From contig JARUPY010000292.1 of the NCBI GenBank assembly GCA_029817715.1, positions 1,014,001 through 1,078,000 on the forward strand: a stretch of 64,000 nt of DNA. Direction: 5' to 3'. Positions 33,337-41,891 of the stretch are shown one piece after another. Origin of the DNA: Melastoma dodecandrum. Its lineage: Eukaryota; Streptophyta; Magnoliopsida; Myrtales; Melastomataceae. The position numbers were made by a program, and so were the translations under genes. Numbering within the stretch: the first letter of the stretch is position 1; each line of letters starts with the position of its first letter. A model generated the notes under the pieces. That model saw nothing but the letters and a program-made list of their open reading frames with translations. It was not told where the DNA came from and made no database searches.

Positions 33337-34804
33337 CGGCGGCCCGGAAGCTGGCAGCCGGGCGCGGTGCGGCGCGCCGCATGCCGCGGCGGTCCCGGGC
33401 GGCGCCGAGCGCCAGGGCGATGCCGCCGCCGAGCAGCAGGCCGAGCACCAGGGCGAGCGGCAGGACGATCTTCGGGGACGGCGGGAAGGTCCGTTGGCGG
33501 GCCGGCGTCGCCGCCGAGATGATCCGCACGTTGGTGGTGTTGAGCCGCTCCTGCTCGCTCGCCTCGCGGGCGCGCTTCAGGTAGGCCTCGTAGACGCCCC
33601 GGCGGGCTTCGAGCGTCCGCTCCAGCTCGCGCAGGCCGACATAGGCCCGGTCGCTGGACACCGTCTCGGTCTTGACCCTGTCGAGGCTGGCGCGGATCGC
33701 CGCCTCGCTGGCGGCGGCGCGGTCGTAATCCTTCTGGGTCGTGTCGATGATCCGCTCCTTCTCCCGCTGGATCAGGCGCTGGAGGTCGCGCTGTTGGGCG
33801 TATTGCTCGGCCATGGCCGGGTGGCGCTCGCCGAGCCGGGTCGCGAGCTCGGCGGTGTTGCGGGAGAGCGTGGCGTATTGCTGGCGCAGCGCCTGCATCT
33901 CCAGCGATTGCAGCATCTCGGGCAGGGCGGTGCTCGGATCCGAGGAGCGCATCTTGCGCGCCTGATCGAGCCGCGATTTCGCCTCGGCGGTCTTGATCGA
34001 GGCGGTGACGAGCTGCTGGTTCAGGTCGCCGAGCTGCTGGTCCGTGAGCAGGCGGCCGCTCGAGGCCACGAGCTTGTGGTCCTCGCGGTAGCGCACCACC
34101 GCACCCTCGGCCTGCTCGACGTCCCGCTTCAGGCTGGCAAGGCGGCCCGCCAGGGCGTCCGAGGCGCGTCGCGCGGTCTCGGTCCTGGCCCCGGCCTCCT
34201 CGGCGAAGTAGGCATCGCCGATGGCGTTGGCGATCTGCGCGGCCTTCTCGGGGTCGCGGGACTGGACGGAGACGTCGATCACGAAGGTCCGCTCGGCCCG
34301 GCGGACGCTGAGCCGGTTCTGGAGCGTGTCGAGGGCGATGTTGACCGGGTCCCGGCTCCCGGGCGGGGGCAGCATGGCCAGTGCGCCCTTCAGGGCATTG
34401 ACCAGCGGATTGTTCCCGTCCGGCTGGACGAACTCGTCGTCCTGATCGAGGTGCAGCTTGGCGATGACCCGGCGCAGGACGTTGTCGGACTGGATGACCC
34501 GCACCTGGCTCTCGGCGATCGAGACGCCGCTGTCGGCCTGGGGCTGGCGGGCGTTCACGTCGTTGTCGACCACGCGCAGATCGCTCGGGTCCACGAGCAG
34601 CTGGATGCTGGACGTGTAGCGCGGGGGCAGAAGACCCAGTAGCGCCACCGCGACGGCCACCATGAACAGCGCGCCCAGGACGACGAAACCGCTGCCGCGC
34701 CACAGCCGCCGAAGGATCACGCGCGGTTCCGTCCGCGGCGCCGTCTGCGGCAGCACCATGCGGACGGGCTGCTCACCAGTTATTCGTGTCGAGAAGTCGA
34801 ACAT
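33329..34804 (-). CDS. GumC/Wzz-type exopolysaccharide chain-length protein
   Basis: A 491-residue inner-membrane co-polymerase. Membrane helices lie near residues 30-50 and 440-465. The Wzz domain begins at RYTSSIQLLVDPSDLRVVDND. A long periplasmic coiled coil spans about 175-400. There is no ATP-binding kinase domain, unlike the related gene at 8778, which carries a fused but degenerate one. Start ATG 34804 (MFDFSTRI) is taken because the longer frame to 34942 begins with low-quality sequence. It overlaps the WecG gene. The 281-base spacer upstream probably holds its promoter. Confidence 0.88.
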   Translation of the reverse strand: MFDFSTRITGEQPVRMVLPQTAPRTEPRVILRRLWRGSGFVVLGALFMVAVAVALLGLLPPRYTSSIQLLVDPSDLRVVDNDVNARQPQADSGVSIAESQVRVIQSDNVLRRVIAKLHLDQDDEFVQPDGNNPLVNALKGALAMLPPPGSRDPVNIALDTLQNRLSVRRAERTFVIDVSVQSRDPEKAAQIANAIGDAYFAEEAGARTETARRASDALAGRLASLKRDVEQAEGAVVRYREDHKLVASSGRLLTDQQLGDLNQQLVTASIKTAEAKSRLDQARKMRSSDPSTALPEMLQSLEMQALRQQYATLSRNTAELATRLGERHPAMAEQYAQQRDLQRLIQREKERIIDTTQKDYDRAAASEAAIRASLDRVKTETVSSDRAYVGLRELERTLEARRGVYEAYLKRAREASEQERLNTTNVRIISAATPARQRTFPPSPKIVLPLALVLGLLLGGGIALALGAARDRRGMRRAAPRPAASFRAADA

Positions 34805-35085
34805 ACGCCTCGCTCCCTGACCTGTTGGGGCGGACCGTCCCGCCCACCGCTGCCACCCGGATCTGTTCCGCTTCTGACCGGCTTTGTGCCGGTCCGGGAC
34901 AGGTGCCGGTCCGCAGCAGTGTCTTCTCCAACAGTCCAGCAATCACCGTACCGGACAAGTACACTCGGCGTGACGCGATGGCGGACGGCAGGAAACCCAC
35001 AGATATCGGTAACTGGCTTCTCCCAAACTGTCGCGGCTTTAAGGCAAAGACACCGGCGTGTCGGCCGGGGAGTACGTACCCGGCC

Positions 35086-36210
35086 TCACCGGGCCCCTTG
35101 CGCAGCGACGATCGACTCCACGGCCGTGTAGGCCGTCGGATCGCCGGACAGAAAGCGTTGGAAGCGCCGCGCATCGGCGGCGGCCGTCGCGTTCCAGCGC
35201 GCCACGTTGCCTCGGCTGGCCTCGGCCGCGGCGATCAGGCCCCCTCCGGCGATCCAGGCCGCGAGCGCGCCAGCCGCCGCGTCCGGATCCTCCGGGCGAA
35301 TCAGCAGCCCCGAGGCGGCGAGCACCTCGCGGAACACGGCGTCGTCCGGCGCCACCACCGGAAGGCCGCCATGCTGCACCTCCAGCAGCGGCAGGCCGAG
35401 CCCCTCCGCCTTCGAGGTCGAAAGCAGCAGGTGGCACGATCCCACGAGGCCGTGCAGCTCGGAATCCGAGAGGTAGCCGTGCCGGTGCAGGAAGGGGGGC
35501 GGATCCTGGAGGAAGTCGTGCCGCCCCCAGCCGACCCGGCCGACGAGGTGCAGTTCCGCCGGGATCCCGGCGCGGATCAGCGCCGCCGTCAGGGCGAGGG
35601 CGGCCGGGATGTTCTTGCGCGGCTCGATGGTCCCGATGGCAAGGAGGCGGAGCACGTCGCCCGGCCCGTAGGGCGCCGCCCCCGGCAGATCGCCGAGGCC
35701 GAACGCGTCGCGCACGGGGGGGCGCAGCAGCGCGACCCGGGCTCGGGGCGCGCAGACGGCGCGCACGGCTTCGCCGGTGGTCCGGCTGTTGACGAACAGG
35801 TTCGGGCACCAGCGCAGGGCCAGGGCGAAGCTCGGGCTCATGTAGAGCCGGCTGCGCAGGCTCAGATCCTCCGGCCGGGTGAGGAGGAAGGTGTCGTGCA
35901 CGTAGAGCAGGCAGCGCGACGCCGCGAGCGCGCAGAGCGGGCCGGGCGGGAAGCCCGGGAACAGCAACAGGGCGTCCCGGTCCCGGAGCGCGTGCAGGGG
36001 CAGGGCAAGGTGCTGCGCGGCGATCATGCCGGGCAGCGATCGGCTGGTCACCGGCCGGACGTCGTGAGGGCGGAGTTTGTCGGGGGCGAACAGGTCGAGG
36101 GTGACCCGCTCGATCCCGGTGACGTGGCCGCGCAGATGAGTTTGGTCGAGGTAGATCCGGCGCGTTCCGCCCGTCTGGGACGCGGCGGGTCCGTCGCGGT
36201 CGTGCGTCAC
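35086..36210 (-). CDS. GT4-type glycosyltransferase
   Basis: A 374-residue glycosyltransferase of the GT-B fold. The donor-binding part shows AIGTIEPRKNIPAAL near residue 195, HLVGRVGWGRHDFL near residue 225, and STSKAEGLGLPLLEVQHGGLPVV near residue 275, the EX7E-type motif. The start is GTG 36210; its GTGA overlaps the TGA of the upstream GT fusion gene, so it is translationally coupled. A longer frame reaching 37419 is a shadow of the next gene and is not used. The sugar is unknown; it is presumably part of the same polymer pathway. Confidence 0.87.
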   Translation of the reverse strand: MTHDRDGPAASQTGGTRRIYLDQTHLRGHVTGIERVTLDLFAPDKLRPHDVRPVTSRSLPGMIAAQHLALPLHALRDRDALLLFPGFPPGPLCALAASRCLLYVHDTFLLTRPEDLSLRSRLYMSPSFALALRWCPNLFVNSRTTGEAVRAVCAPRARVALLRPPVRDAFGLGDLPGAAPYGPGDVLRLLAIGTIEPRKNIPAALALTAALIRAGIPAELHLVGRVGWGRHDFLQDPPPFLHRHGYLSDSELHGLVGSCHLLLSTSKAEGLGLPLLEVQHGGLPVVAPDDAVFREVLAASGLLIRPEDPDAAAGALAAWIAGGGLIAAAEASRGNVARWNATAAADARRFQRFLSGDPTAYTAVESIVAAQGAR

Positions 36211-38150
36211 GGGACGCTCCGCCGAAGTCGGCCGGCCAGATAGAGGCAGCGGCGCATGAAGAGGGGCATCCGGCGGCCGAGGACCATCTGCTTTGCCCGC
36301 CGCAGCCGGCGCACCAGGAGCGCCGAGGGCGCCGGGACCGTGCCGACTGCCCCCGGCCGCCGCTCGGCCGCGAAGGGGAAATGACCGAGCATCGCGGGTG
36401 CGAAGGTGAGGGACGCCGCTGCAGGGCGCAGGCCGCGGCTGCGGAAGACCGCCTCCAGCGAGAGCGCCGCCGCGGCCGGGCTGTAGCGGCTCTCCAGGGC
36501 GACCCGCGCGAAGGCGCCGAGCCGGGCGCGCGCCTCCGGGTCGTCTACCAGCGCCGCCAGCGCCTCGGCCAAGGCGCCGGGCTTCACCGGCACGAGGCGG
36601 CCCGAGACGCCGTCGATCACCGAGGAGGTCAGCCCGGAGGTGCGGTAGGCCAGGGTCGGCACGCCGCACAGGCCGGCCTCGATCGGCGTCTGCCCGAGGG
36701 TCTCGTGACGGCTCGCCGTGACGTGGAGATCGCAGGCGCCGTACCACGCGGCCAACGTCTCCTCGTCGGCGATCAACCCCGGTGCGAACAGGTTGGCGAT
36801 CCCCAGCCGGGCCGGATCGTCGAGCCGGCCGATCGCCACGACCCCCACCCCCGGCCGAGCCACGGCCCGGAGCGCCGCCCGAAGGTCGCCGAACCCCTTG
36901 TCGGGCCCGTCGACGATCACCGCCGAGATCAGGATCAGCACGGCATCCGGCGGCAGGCCGAGCCGGCGGCGCAGGGCCCGGCGATCGCCCGGGCGGAACA
37001 CGGCGGTCGGGAAGGCGAGCCGGATCGGCTCCGCCACGGTATCGGGGGGCGCCAGCTCCCGGGCACGCGCCAGGGTCCAGTCGGAATTGGCGAGCAGCCA
37101 GGGACCCGCTGGACCGGCCAGCGCCGCGCGCTTCCGCGCCTGCATGCCGGCGATCCGGCGAGGGGCGAGCTGCGGATACTCGTCCGGCCCCGGACAGGCC
37201 GCATCGCAGCCGGTGGTGGCACGGCCGCAATCCCGGGGGTGGGCGCATCGGCCGGTGAGCGGGAACAGGTCGTGCAGCACGAGGGCGACCGGGCTGCGCC
37301 GCCGGAGCCGATCGACCACGTCGAGGCTGCGGGTCGCCCCGTGCAGATTGCCGGCCAGGACGAGGTCCGGCGCCGCGGCCGCGATCGCCGCTTCGGCCTG
37401 GGGAAACCGGTCGGTCCACTCGGCGGCCTCGGGGTGCCGGCTCAGGGCGATCCCGGTGACGCGGTGACCGGCGAGCGCGAGCGCCTCGGCGAGACGCCTC
37501 TGGGCGACGCCGGCGCCTCCCTGCGTGCCGGTGCCGGTGAGCGAGACGATCGCCAACCCCGGCGCCGGGGTCGCCGCCGCCTCGGTCAGCCTGCGGAGCA
37601 GCACCGGGCGCCCGATCCGCGCCCGCATCGGCTCAGGGGTCGCCGACCAGGCGTCGTCCAGTATCCCGCCGGAATCGCGCTGCGCGCGCAGGTGCTCCCG
37701 TGCCCAGAGCACGCCTTCGCCCGCGAAGGCCGCCCCGCCCGGGGCATCCAAGGCCCGGACCGCGTCGTCGAATAGGACGCGCAAGCCGGCGACCGCGGCG
37801 GCGCCGGTCAGGGCGGCCTCAAGCGTCAGGGCGGTGAGCGCGCCGGGGGCCAGCAGGTCGCCCGCGCTCAGCCAGAGCAGGTGCCCGGTGTCGGGATCCG
37901 CCAGCAGCCCCTCCACGGCCGCCCGGCCGGATCCCGGTGCGAGGAGGTCGTGCCGGAGTTCCGGATAGCCCTGGCGCAGGACCGACGCGACGGTTCCGGC
38001 GAGGTCCGCCCCGCCTTCGGCCACCGTGATCACGCGGATCCGCGGCCAGGGGCGGTCATCCGGCAGGCGGGCGGGCCGCGCGGGCGCGGCGGGCGGTCCG
38101 AACGGCCAGTCGGCGATGCCGTGCGCGGGCGGTGGCGGAAGTGCGGTCAC
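36207..38150 (-). CDS. two-domain glycosyltransferase (GT2-like plus GT4)
   Basis: A 647-residue protein. The N-terminal part (about 35-220) resembles a GT2/GT-A domain: RIRVITVAEGGADLAGTVASVLRQG and LLWLSAGDLLAPGALTAL, but without a clear DxD, so it may be weak or inactive. The C-terminal GT-B part (about 225-600) has LVLHDLFPLTGRCAHPRDCG with a Cys-rich insert, GPDKGFGDLRAAL, and TASRHETLGQTPIEAGLCGVPTLAY. The start GTG at 38150 is the only initiation codon near the first conserved residue. Its stop overlaps the GT4 start. Confidence 0.8.
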   Translation of the reverse strand: MTALPPPPAHGIADWPFGPPAAPARPARLPDDRPWPRIRVITVAEGGADLAGTVASVLRQGYPELRHDLLAPGSGRAAVEGLLADPDTGHLLWLSAGDLLAPGALTALTLEAALTGAAAVAGLRVLFDDAVRALDAPGGAAFAGEGVLWAREHLRAQRDSGGILDDAWSATPEPMRARIGRPVLLRRLTEAAATPAPGLAIVSLTGTGTQGGAGVAQRRLAEALALAGHRVTGIALSRHPEAAEWTDRFPQAEAAIAAAAPDLVLAGNLHGATRSLDVVDRLRRRSPVALVLHDLFPLTGRCAHPRDCGRATTGCDAACPGPDEYPQLAPRRIAGMQARKRAALAGPAGPWLLANSDWTLARARELAPPDTVAEPIRLAFPTAVFRPGDRRALRRRLGLPPDAVLILISAVIVDGPDKGFGDLRAALRAVARPGVGVVAIGRLDDPARLGIANLFAPGLIADEETLAAWYGACDLHVTASRHETLGQTPIEAGLCGVPTLAYRTSGLTSSVIDGVSGRLVPVKPGALAEALAALVDDPEARARLGAFARVALESRYSPAAAALSLEAVFRSRGLRPAAASLTFAPAMLGHFPFAAERRPGAVGTVPAPSALLVRRLRRAKQMVLGRRMPLFMRRCLYLAGRLRRSVP

Positions 38151-38456
38151 GGCGACATCGGGGACGGTTCGGACAGCGGGCGGAAAGCGAACGTGGCCGC
38201 GAATGTTGAAGATTGCCTCTCGGGTCGCTGACGGCTCATGCCGCGTCGGTGCGCTGCGACCCGCGCACAAGGTCGGCGCAGCGCCATGAGATGCGGATTG
38301 GGCGGTCGATGGATCGGGCCGTCCGGTGGATCCGCCCCGGGCTCGGCGAAGTGCGCCCGAGGTTGCAGCTGTCGCCAGGCGCGCGGCCGGCTCGACGCCG
38401 CGCATCGATCATTGCGGGCCGCCCATCCGCCCGGCACGGGGATGCCGTGCCCGCCG
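38151..38456. other. 306-base spacer upstream of the glycosyltransferase operon
   Basis: No gene is supportable; the frame extending the GT fusion upstream to 38405 has a low-complexity Arg/Ala composition. It contains the hairpin at 38433-38451 and otherwise GC-rich sequence. The operon promoter should lie here, but no clear -35/-10 pair is visible. Confidence 0.45.
38433..38451 (-). terminator. possible terminator of ccdA
   Basis: GGCACGG-GGATG-CCGTGCC is a perfect 7-base-pair stem with a 5-base loop, 6 bases beyond the ccdA stop codon. There is no T run, so it may act as a weak or rho-dependent stop. Confidence 0.4.
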
Positions 38457-39176
38457 TCAATAACGCGTCGTGGCGGCGGTGAGCCAGTCCGGCGAGGCTG
38501 CCACGATGGCGGCCTCCGCGCGCTTGTCGAGCCCGGTCAGCACCAGCAGGCCCATCACGACAAGCACGGCGCCCAGGGCACCCTTCGCGGCCCGGCCGGC
38601 CGCGGCCAGACCGCCGCGCCAGCGCATCAGGGCTTCGCGGGAGGCGAAGCCCAGCAGCATCAGCGGCAGGGCGGCGCCGATCCCGAAGGCCAGCATCGTC
38701 AGGGCGACGCCCCCGAGATGCTCGCCGCGGGCCGCCATCAGCGAGGCGGCGCCCAGCGTCGGCCCGACGCAGGGGCTCCAGGCGGCGCCGAGCAGCAGAC
38801 CCACGGCGAACTGGCCGGGGAGGCCGCCCGTGCCGACGCCGCCGAAGCGTTCTTCGGCCCAGGCGCCGACCGGACCCGCCGCGCTCGCCACCCGGGCCTG
38901 GAGCCGCGGCAGCATCAGCACCAGCCCAACGATCACCATCAGGATCGCGCCGGTGGAGCGGAACACGTCGCCGTCGAGGCCGATGGCGAAGCCCAGGGTC
39001 GCGACGAACAGGCCGATCGCGGTGAAGGCGACGGCCAGACCTGCTGCGAGCGCCAGCGGCCCCAGGCGATGCTCCGCCGCCGCCGTCCCGAGGACGATCG
39101 GCACCAGCGGCAGCACGCAGGGCGACAGAACCGAGAAGAGGCCGGCCAGGAGCGCGAAGCCCACCGTTCCCAGCAT
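38457..39176 (-). CDS. ccdA: cytochrome c biogenesis protein CcdA (thiol transporter)
   Basis: An inner-membrane protein of 239 residues that passes reducing equivalents from cytoplasmic thioredoxin to periplasmic thiol proteins for cytochrome c maturation. It has six hydrophobic helices. The two reactive Cys occur in FSVLSPCVLPLVPIVLG (near residue 20) and GAAWSPCVGPTLGAAS (near residue 135), both with the Pro-flanked motif. No adjacent thioredoxin or ccm genes are seen. It is divergent from the small phosphoesterase gene. Confidence 0.92.
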   Translation of the reverse strand: MLGTVGFALLAGLFSVLSPCVLPLVPIVLGTAAAEHRLGPLALAAGLAVAFTAIGLFVATLGFAIGLDGDVFRSTGAILMVIVGLVLMLPRLQARVASAAGPVGAWAEERFGGVGTGGLPGQFAVGLLLGAAWSPCVGPTLGAASLMAARGEHLGGVALTMLAFGIGAALPLMLLGFASREALMRWRGGLAAAGRAAKGALGAVLVVMGLLVLTGLDKRAEAAIVAASPDWLTAATTRY

Positions 39177-39336
39177 GGTTCGATCCCCGTCGCTCCACCC
39201 GACACCGCCCAGGCTTCGCGCCAGGGGGGCGCGACGTCAACGCGGCCTCCGATCACGGCTCCGAGGGAACCCGAGCAGGCGTGACGGGCTTCGGCGGCTG
39301 TCCGCGCGTCGTGGCGGACGCTGGCGGAGCCGAGAC

Positions 39337-39846
39337 GTGACCATCTTCTTCACGGGCGACACGCATTTCGGCGATTCACGCGCCCTCCGCTTCGATCACA
39401 GACCCTATCCGGACCTCGAGGCCCACGATGCCGGCCTGATCGCGGCCTGGAACGACGCGGTGGCGCCCGGCGATACGGTCTGGCACCTCGGCGACTTCGC
39501 CCTTGGCCCGAGCGGCGCGCGGATCCGCGAGATCTTGAACAGCCTGAACGGCGAGAAGCACCTGATCGCCGGCAACAATGACGGTCCCGACACCCTGTCG
39601 GCGCCCGGCTGGGCCTCGGTGCGCCCCTACGCGGAATTCGCCGTCGAGGGTCGGATGGTGGTGCTCTGCCACTACGCGTTCCGCACCTGGAACGGCATGA
39701 GCCGCGGCGCACTCAACTTGCACGGACATAGCCACGGCAAGCTCAAGCCGCTGCCGAAACAGTACGATGTCGGCGTCGATCCGATGGGTCCGGCGCCGGT
39801 CACGGTGTCGGCGATCCTCGCCTCCCGGCGGCGTCGGAAGAGCTGA
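39337..39846 (+). CDS. small metallophosphoesterase (MJ0936/YfcE-like)
   Basis: A 169-residue calcineurin-like phosphoesterase. Metal ligands in order: IFFTGDTHFGD (residues 3-12), WHLGDFALG near residue 49, IAGNNDG (near 78, GNxD form), VLCHYAFRTW near residue 109, and LHGHSHGK near residue 129. The start is GTG 39337 with a GCGGAG-type site 7 bases upstream. Homologues of this size are often annotated only as phosphoesterases; the substrate is unknown. Confidence 0.85.
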   Translation: MTIFFTGDTHFGDSRALRFDHRPYPDLEAHDAGLIAAWNDAVAPGDTVWHLGDFALGPSGARIREILNSLNGEKHLIAGNNDGPDTLSAPGWASVRPYAEFAVEGRMVVLCHYAFRTWNGMSRGALNLHGHSHGKLKPLPKQYDVGVDPMGPAPVTVSAILASRRRRKS

Positions 39847-39972
39847 TCCGGATCGGAACCTTCACCTCAGCTTCACCGTTTCAGCGGACAGAGAGGGGAT
39901 GACGCGAGCCAGCCCCGGAAACCCGGCAGTCCCTCCCGGGCCTGCTCCCACAACGCGTAAGAGAGTGTTCCC

Positions 39973-40296
39973 GTGAGAGCCAGTTCGGCTACTCTGATCC
40001 GGTGCGTCGCCGCCGTCGCGGCCGCCATCGTCTCCACCTCCTCGGCGCTGGCCCTGCCGGCCTGCCTGGAGGCCCAGCGCAAGGTCGATGAGGCGAATGC
40101 CCTGCGCTTCCAGGCTCGCCAGGAAGCCCGGTTGGGCAACCATGACCGCGTCTGCGACACGCTCGACGAAGTCGGAGACCGCTACGACGATGCCCGCGAC
40201 GCCTTCGAGCAATGCGGCGAGGGCGTCCTGGCGATCGACCTGCGGAGCGAGCTGCGCGGCCTGCGGATCGCCAAGAAAATCAACCGCTGCGACTGA
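39973..40296 (+). CDS. exported hypothetical protein
   Basis: A 107-residue protein from GTG 39973 with a signal peptide (LIRCVAAVAAAIVSTSSALA, cleaved after residue 28). The mature 79 residues are mainly helical with three Cys (ACLEAQ, RVCDTL, EQCGEG) plus a C-terminal NRCD. A periplasmic helical bundle with disulfides is likely. No family is recognised. It follows the phosphoesterase gene by 126 bases. Confidence 0.6.
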   Translation: MRASSATLIRCVAAVAAAIVSTSSALALPACLEAQRKVDEANALRFQARQEARLGNHDRVCDTLDEVGDRYDDARDAFEQCGEGVLAIDLRSELRGLRIAKKINRCD

Positions 40297-40384
40297 GCGG
40301 GTGCGCCGCCGCACCTCGGGCGGCCCTTTCCATCCTCATCATCCCGACATGCGCGACGCACGTCGCCGAGAAGGTTTTGCGCCG

Positions 40385-40522
40385 ATGTCTCCTGCCACGC
40401 TGTCGAACGAAGCCCCGCCCGCCGCCGATCGCACCGGTCCCTCCTTTGCGGCCGCCCTGTGCGGCTTCGTCAGCACCACCGTCGCGACGACGATGCTGCT
40501 CGTGCTGATCGGCGCCCTTTAG
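40385..40522 (+). CDS. possible 45-residue single-pass membrane protein
   Basis: A short reading frame with a hydrophilic N-terminal half and a C-terminal hydrophobic helix (FVSTTVATTMLLVLIGAL). No ribosome-binding site stands out. It converges with the next minus-strand gene, with a one-base gap. Coding status is uncertain; the helix at the end and the exact fit to its neighbour mildly favour a real gene. Confidence 0.35.
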   Translation: MSPATLSNEAPPAADRTGPSFAAALCGFVSTTVATTMLLVLIGAL

Positions 40523-40523
40523 A

Positions 40524-40769
40524 TCACGGTGAGACCGACCAGAATCGCTGGCGGTTGAACAGCATATCCTGCGCGCCGACCCGCGGAGTGCTCTCCGTGC
40601 GCCGGGCGCAATCCGGTTCCGGCGCCTTGGGCGCCGCCGCGAGAGCCTTCGGAACCGGAGCCTGTTTCAGGCCGAGGCGCGCCTGAACCTCCGGTTGACG
40701 CGCCGCCGCGATCGTCAGCACGCAGGCGATTAAGCCTCCGGCAACTGTTCCGAGAAAAAAATTCAGCAT
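40524..40769 (-). CDS. small hypothetical membrane protein
   Basis: An 81-residue protein with one N-terminal membrane helix (MLNFFLGTVAGGLIACVLTIAA) and a basic, Pro/Ala-rich cytoplasmic or periplasmic remainder ending FNRQRFWSVSP. The helix may act as an uncleaved signal anchor. No family is recognised. It is divergent from flaF with 168 bases between the starts, so that spacer probably carries both promoters. Confidence 0.6.
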   Translation of the reverse strand: MLNFFLGTVAGGLIACVLTIAAARQPEVQARLGLKQAPVPKALAAAPKAPEPDCARRTESTPRVGAQDMLFNRQRFWSVSP

Positions 40770-40937
40770 CGGTGACGCGTTCCGGCGGACGTTTCCTTGA
40801 GGCCGGAACAAGTCGTCGTTGTCCAACCCGGCGTTATCATGGCCGACCCGACGCTCACGCAGTCTTAACTCCTGGTCTGCGACAGCTACACGCAAGCCTG
40901 GATTGCAGGTGGGCCAGATGCCGGGGGTGGAGCACCG

Positions 40938-41312
40938 ATGAACACCGCCGCCAATGCTTACGCCAGGACCGCGCACAGCGCGCTGACGCCTCGCGAAGCC
41001 GAATCCCAGCTTCTGCTGAAGGCCGCGCAACGCCTGATCGGCGCCAGTCAGGCGCTCGCCGCGGGTGAGAGCGCGCGCACCGTCAACGAGGCGCTGTCGT
41101 ATAATCAGCGCGTCTGGACCCTGCTGAGTGCGGAGGCCACCGCCGACCAGAACCCGCTTCCCGCCGAGGTGAAGCAGGGCGTCGGCCGGCTCGGCGCCTA
41201 CGTGCTGCAGAGCTGCCTCGACACGATGATCGCGCCGACCCCGGAGAAGATCGCCACGCTGGTGTCGATCAACAACCACGTCGCCGCCGGCCTGCAGGGC
41301 AATCCGGGCTGA
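40938..41312 (+). CDS. flaF: flagellar biosynthesis regulator FlaF
   Basis: A 124-residue all-helical protein of the FlaF family, which in alphaproteobacteria is needed for flagellin synthesis and secretion as FlbT's partner. Recognisable features are the N-terminal NAYARTAHSALTPREAESQLLLKAAQRL and the C-terminal LVSINNHVAAGLQG. Start ATG 40938 follows a GGGGGTGGAG stretch. FlbT lies directly beyond it but on the opposite strand (convergent), unlike the usual same-direction pair. No flagellin or other flagellar gene is in the window. Confidence 0.88.
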   Translation: MNTAANAYARTAHSALTPREAESQLLLKAAQRLIGASQALAAGESARTVNEALSYNQRVWTLLSAEATADQNPLPAEVKQGVGRLGAYVLQSCLDTMIAPTPEKIATLVSINNHVAAGLQGNPG

Positions 41313-41325
41313 GTCCGGCCGCCCC

Positions 41326-41736
41326 TCACGAATTGGTCGGGAGAGGGCCGTCGTCCGGCAAAGTGGATCCGGAATTCTCCCATTCCACGAGTTTGCGGCT
41401 GAGCTTGAGCGCTCGGTAGAACTCGCCAGCCTCGACCGCCTCCGCGATCGCGGCGACCTGCGGTGCCGCCGCCGGCGCTTGCCGGATCAGGTCCGTCGCC
41501 TGACGGAAGAACAGGTCGATCCCCTGGGCCGGATCATCGGCCAGGTAGATCACCGTCAGCGTCAGATGCATCTGCTTGCAGGCCGTATCGGCCTCGCTCT
41601 CCGTGATGATCTCGCTCTCGCGCAGGAACTTGCACTGCGTCTCGATCAGGAAGGTCGAGCGGCGGTCGCCGTTGCGCAACAGGGCGCCGTTGATGATCAG
41701 CCGCTCATACGGCTTGAGTTCCAGACGCAGCGGCAC
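41326..41736 (-). CDS. flbT: flagellar biosynthesis repressor FlbT
   Basis: A 136-residue FlbT, which binds the 5' leader of flagellin mRNA and controls its stability. The N-terminus MPLRLELKPYERLIINGALLRNG is the family signature, followed by FLIETQCKFLRESEI (about residue 30). The start is GTG 41736, with AAAGGAA about 7 bases upstream. An in-frame ATG at 41778 is rejected because it would lie inside a palindrome and adds non-conserved residues. It is convergent with flaF, 13 bases between stops. Confidence 0.88.
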   Translation of the reverse strand: MPLRLELKPYERLIINGALLRNGDRRSTFLIETQCKFLRESEIITESEADTACKQMHLTLTVIYLADDPAQGIDLFFRQATDLIRQAPAAAPQVAAIAEAVEAGEFYRALKLSRKLVEWENSGSTLPDDGPLPTNS

Positions 41737-41776
41737 GGCGTGTTCCTTTCTAGAAGACGCCGCGATTTCATTCGCC

Positions 41777-41790
41777 AAACGTTAACGTTT
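41777..41790. promoter_or_regulatory. perfect 14-base palindrome upstream of flbT
   Basis: AAACGTTAACGTTT is an exact palindrome 41 bases before the FlbT start and 102 bases before the SDR gene start, between divergent genes. Its A/T content stands out from the GC-rich surroundings. It probably binds a dimeric regulator; which one is unknown. Confidence 0.55.
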
Positions 41791-41891
41791 CACCAACTCG
41801 CGGCGGAATGCGCCGCGTTGCCTATGCGCGTCGAGGGGGATAAAACTCAGACAAATAGCCATGCCGCCATTGCGCGACGAGGGGGCCGCCG

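Noticed and set aside
35086..37419. A single 777-residue protein joining the GT4 enzyme with upstream sequence
   Set aside because: The upstream 400 residues are the antisense-quality frame of the fusion glycosyltransferase. The conserved start is the GTG at 36210 overlapping the previous stop.
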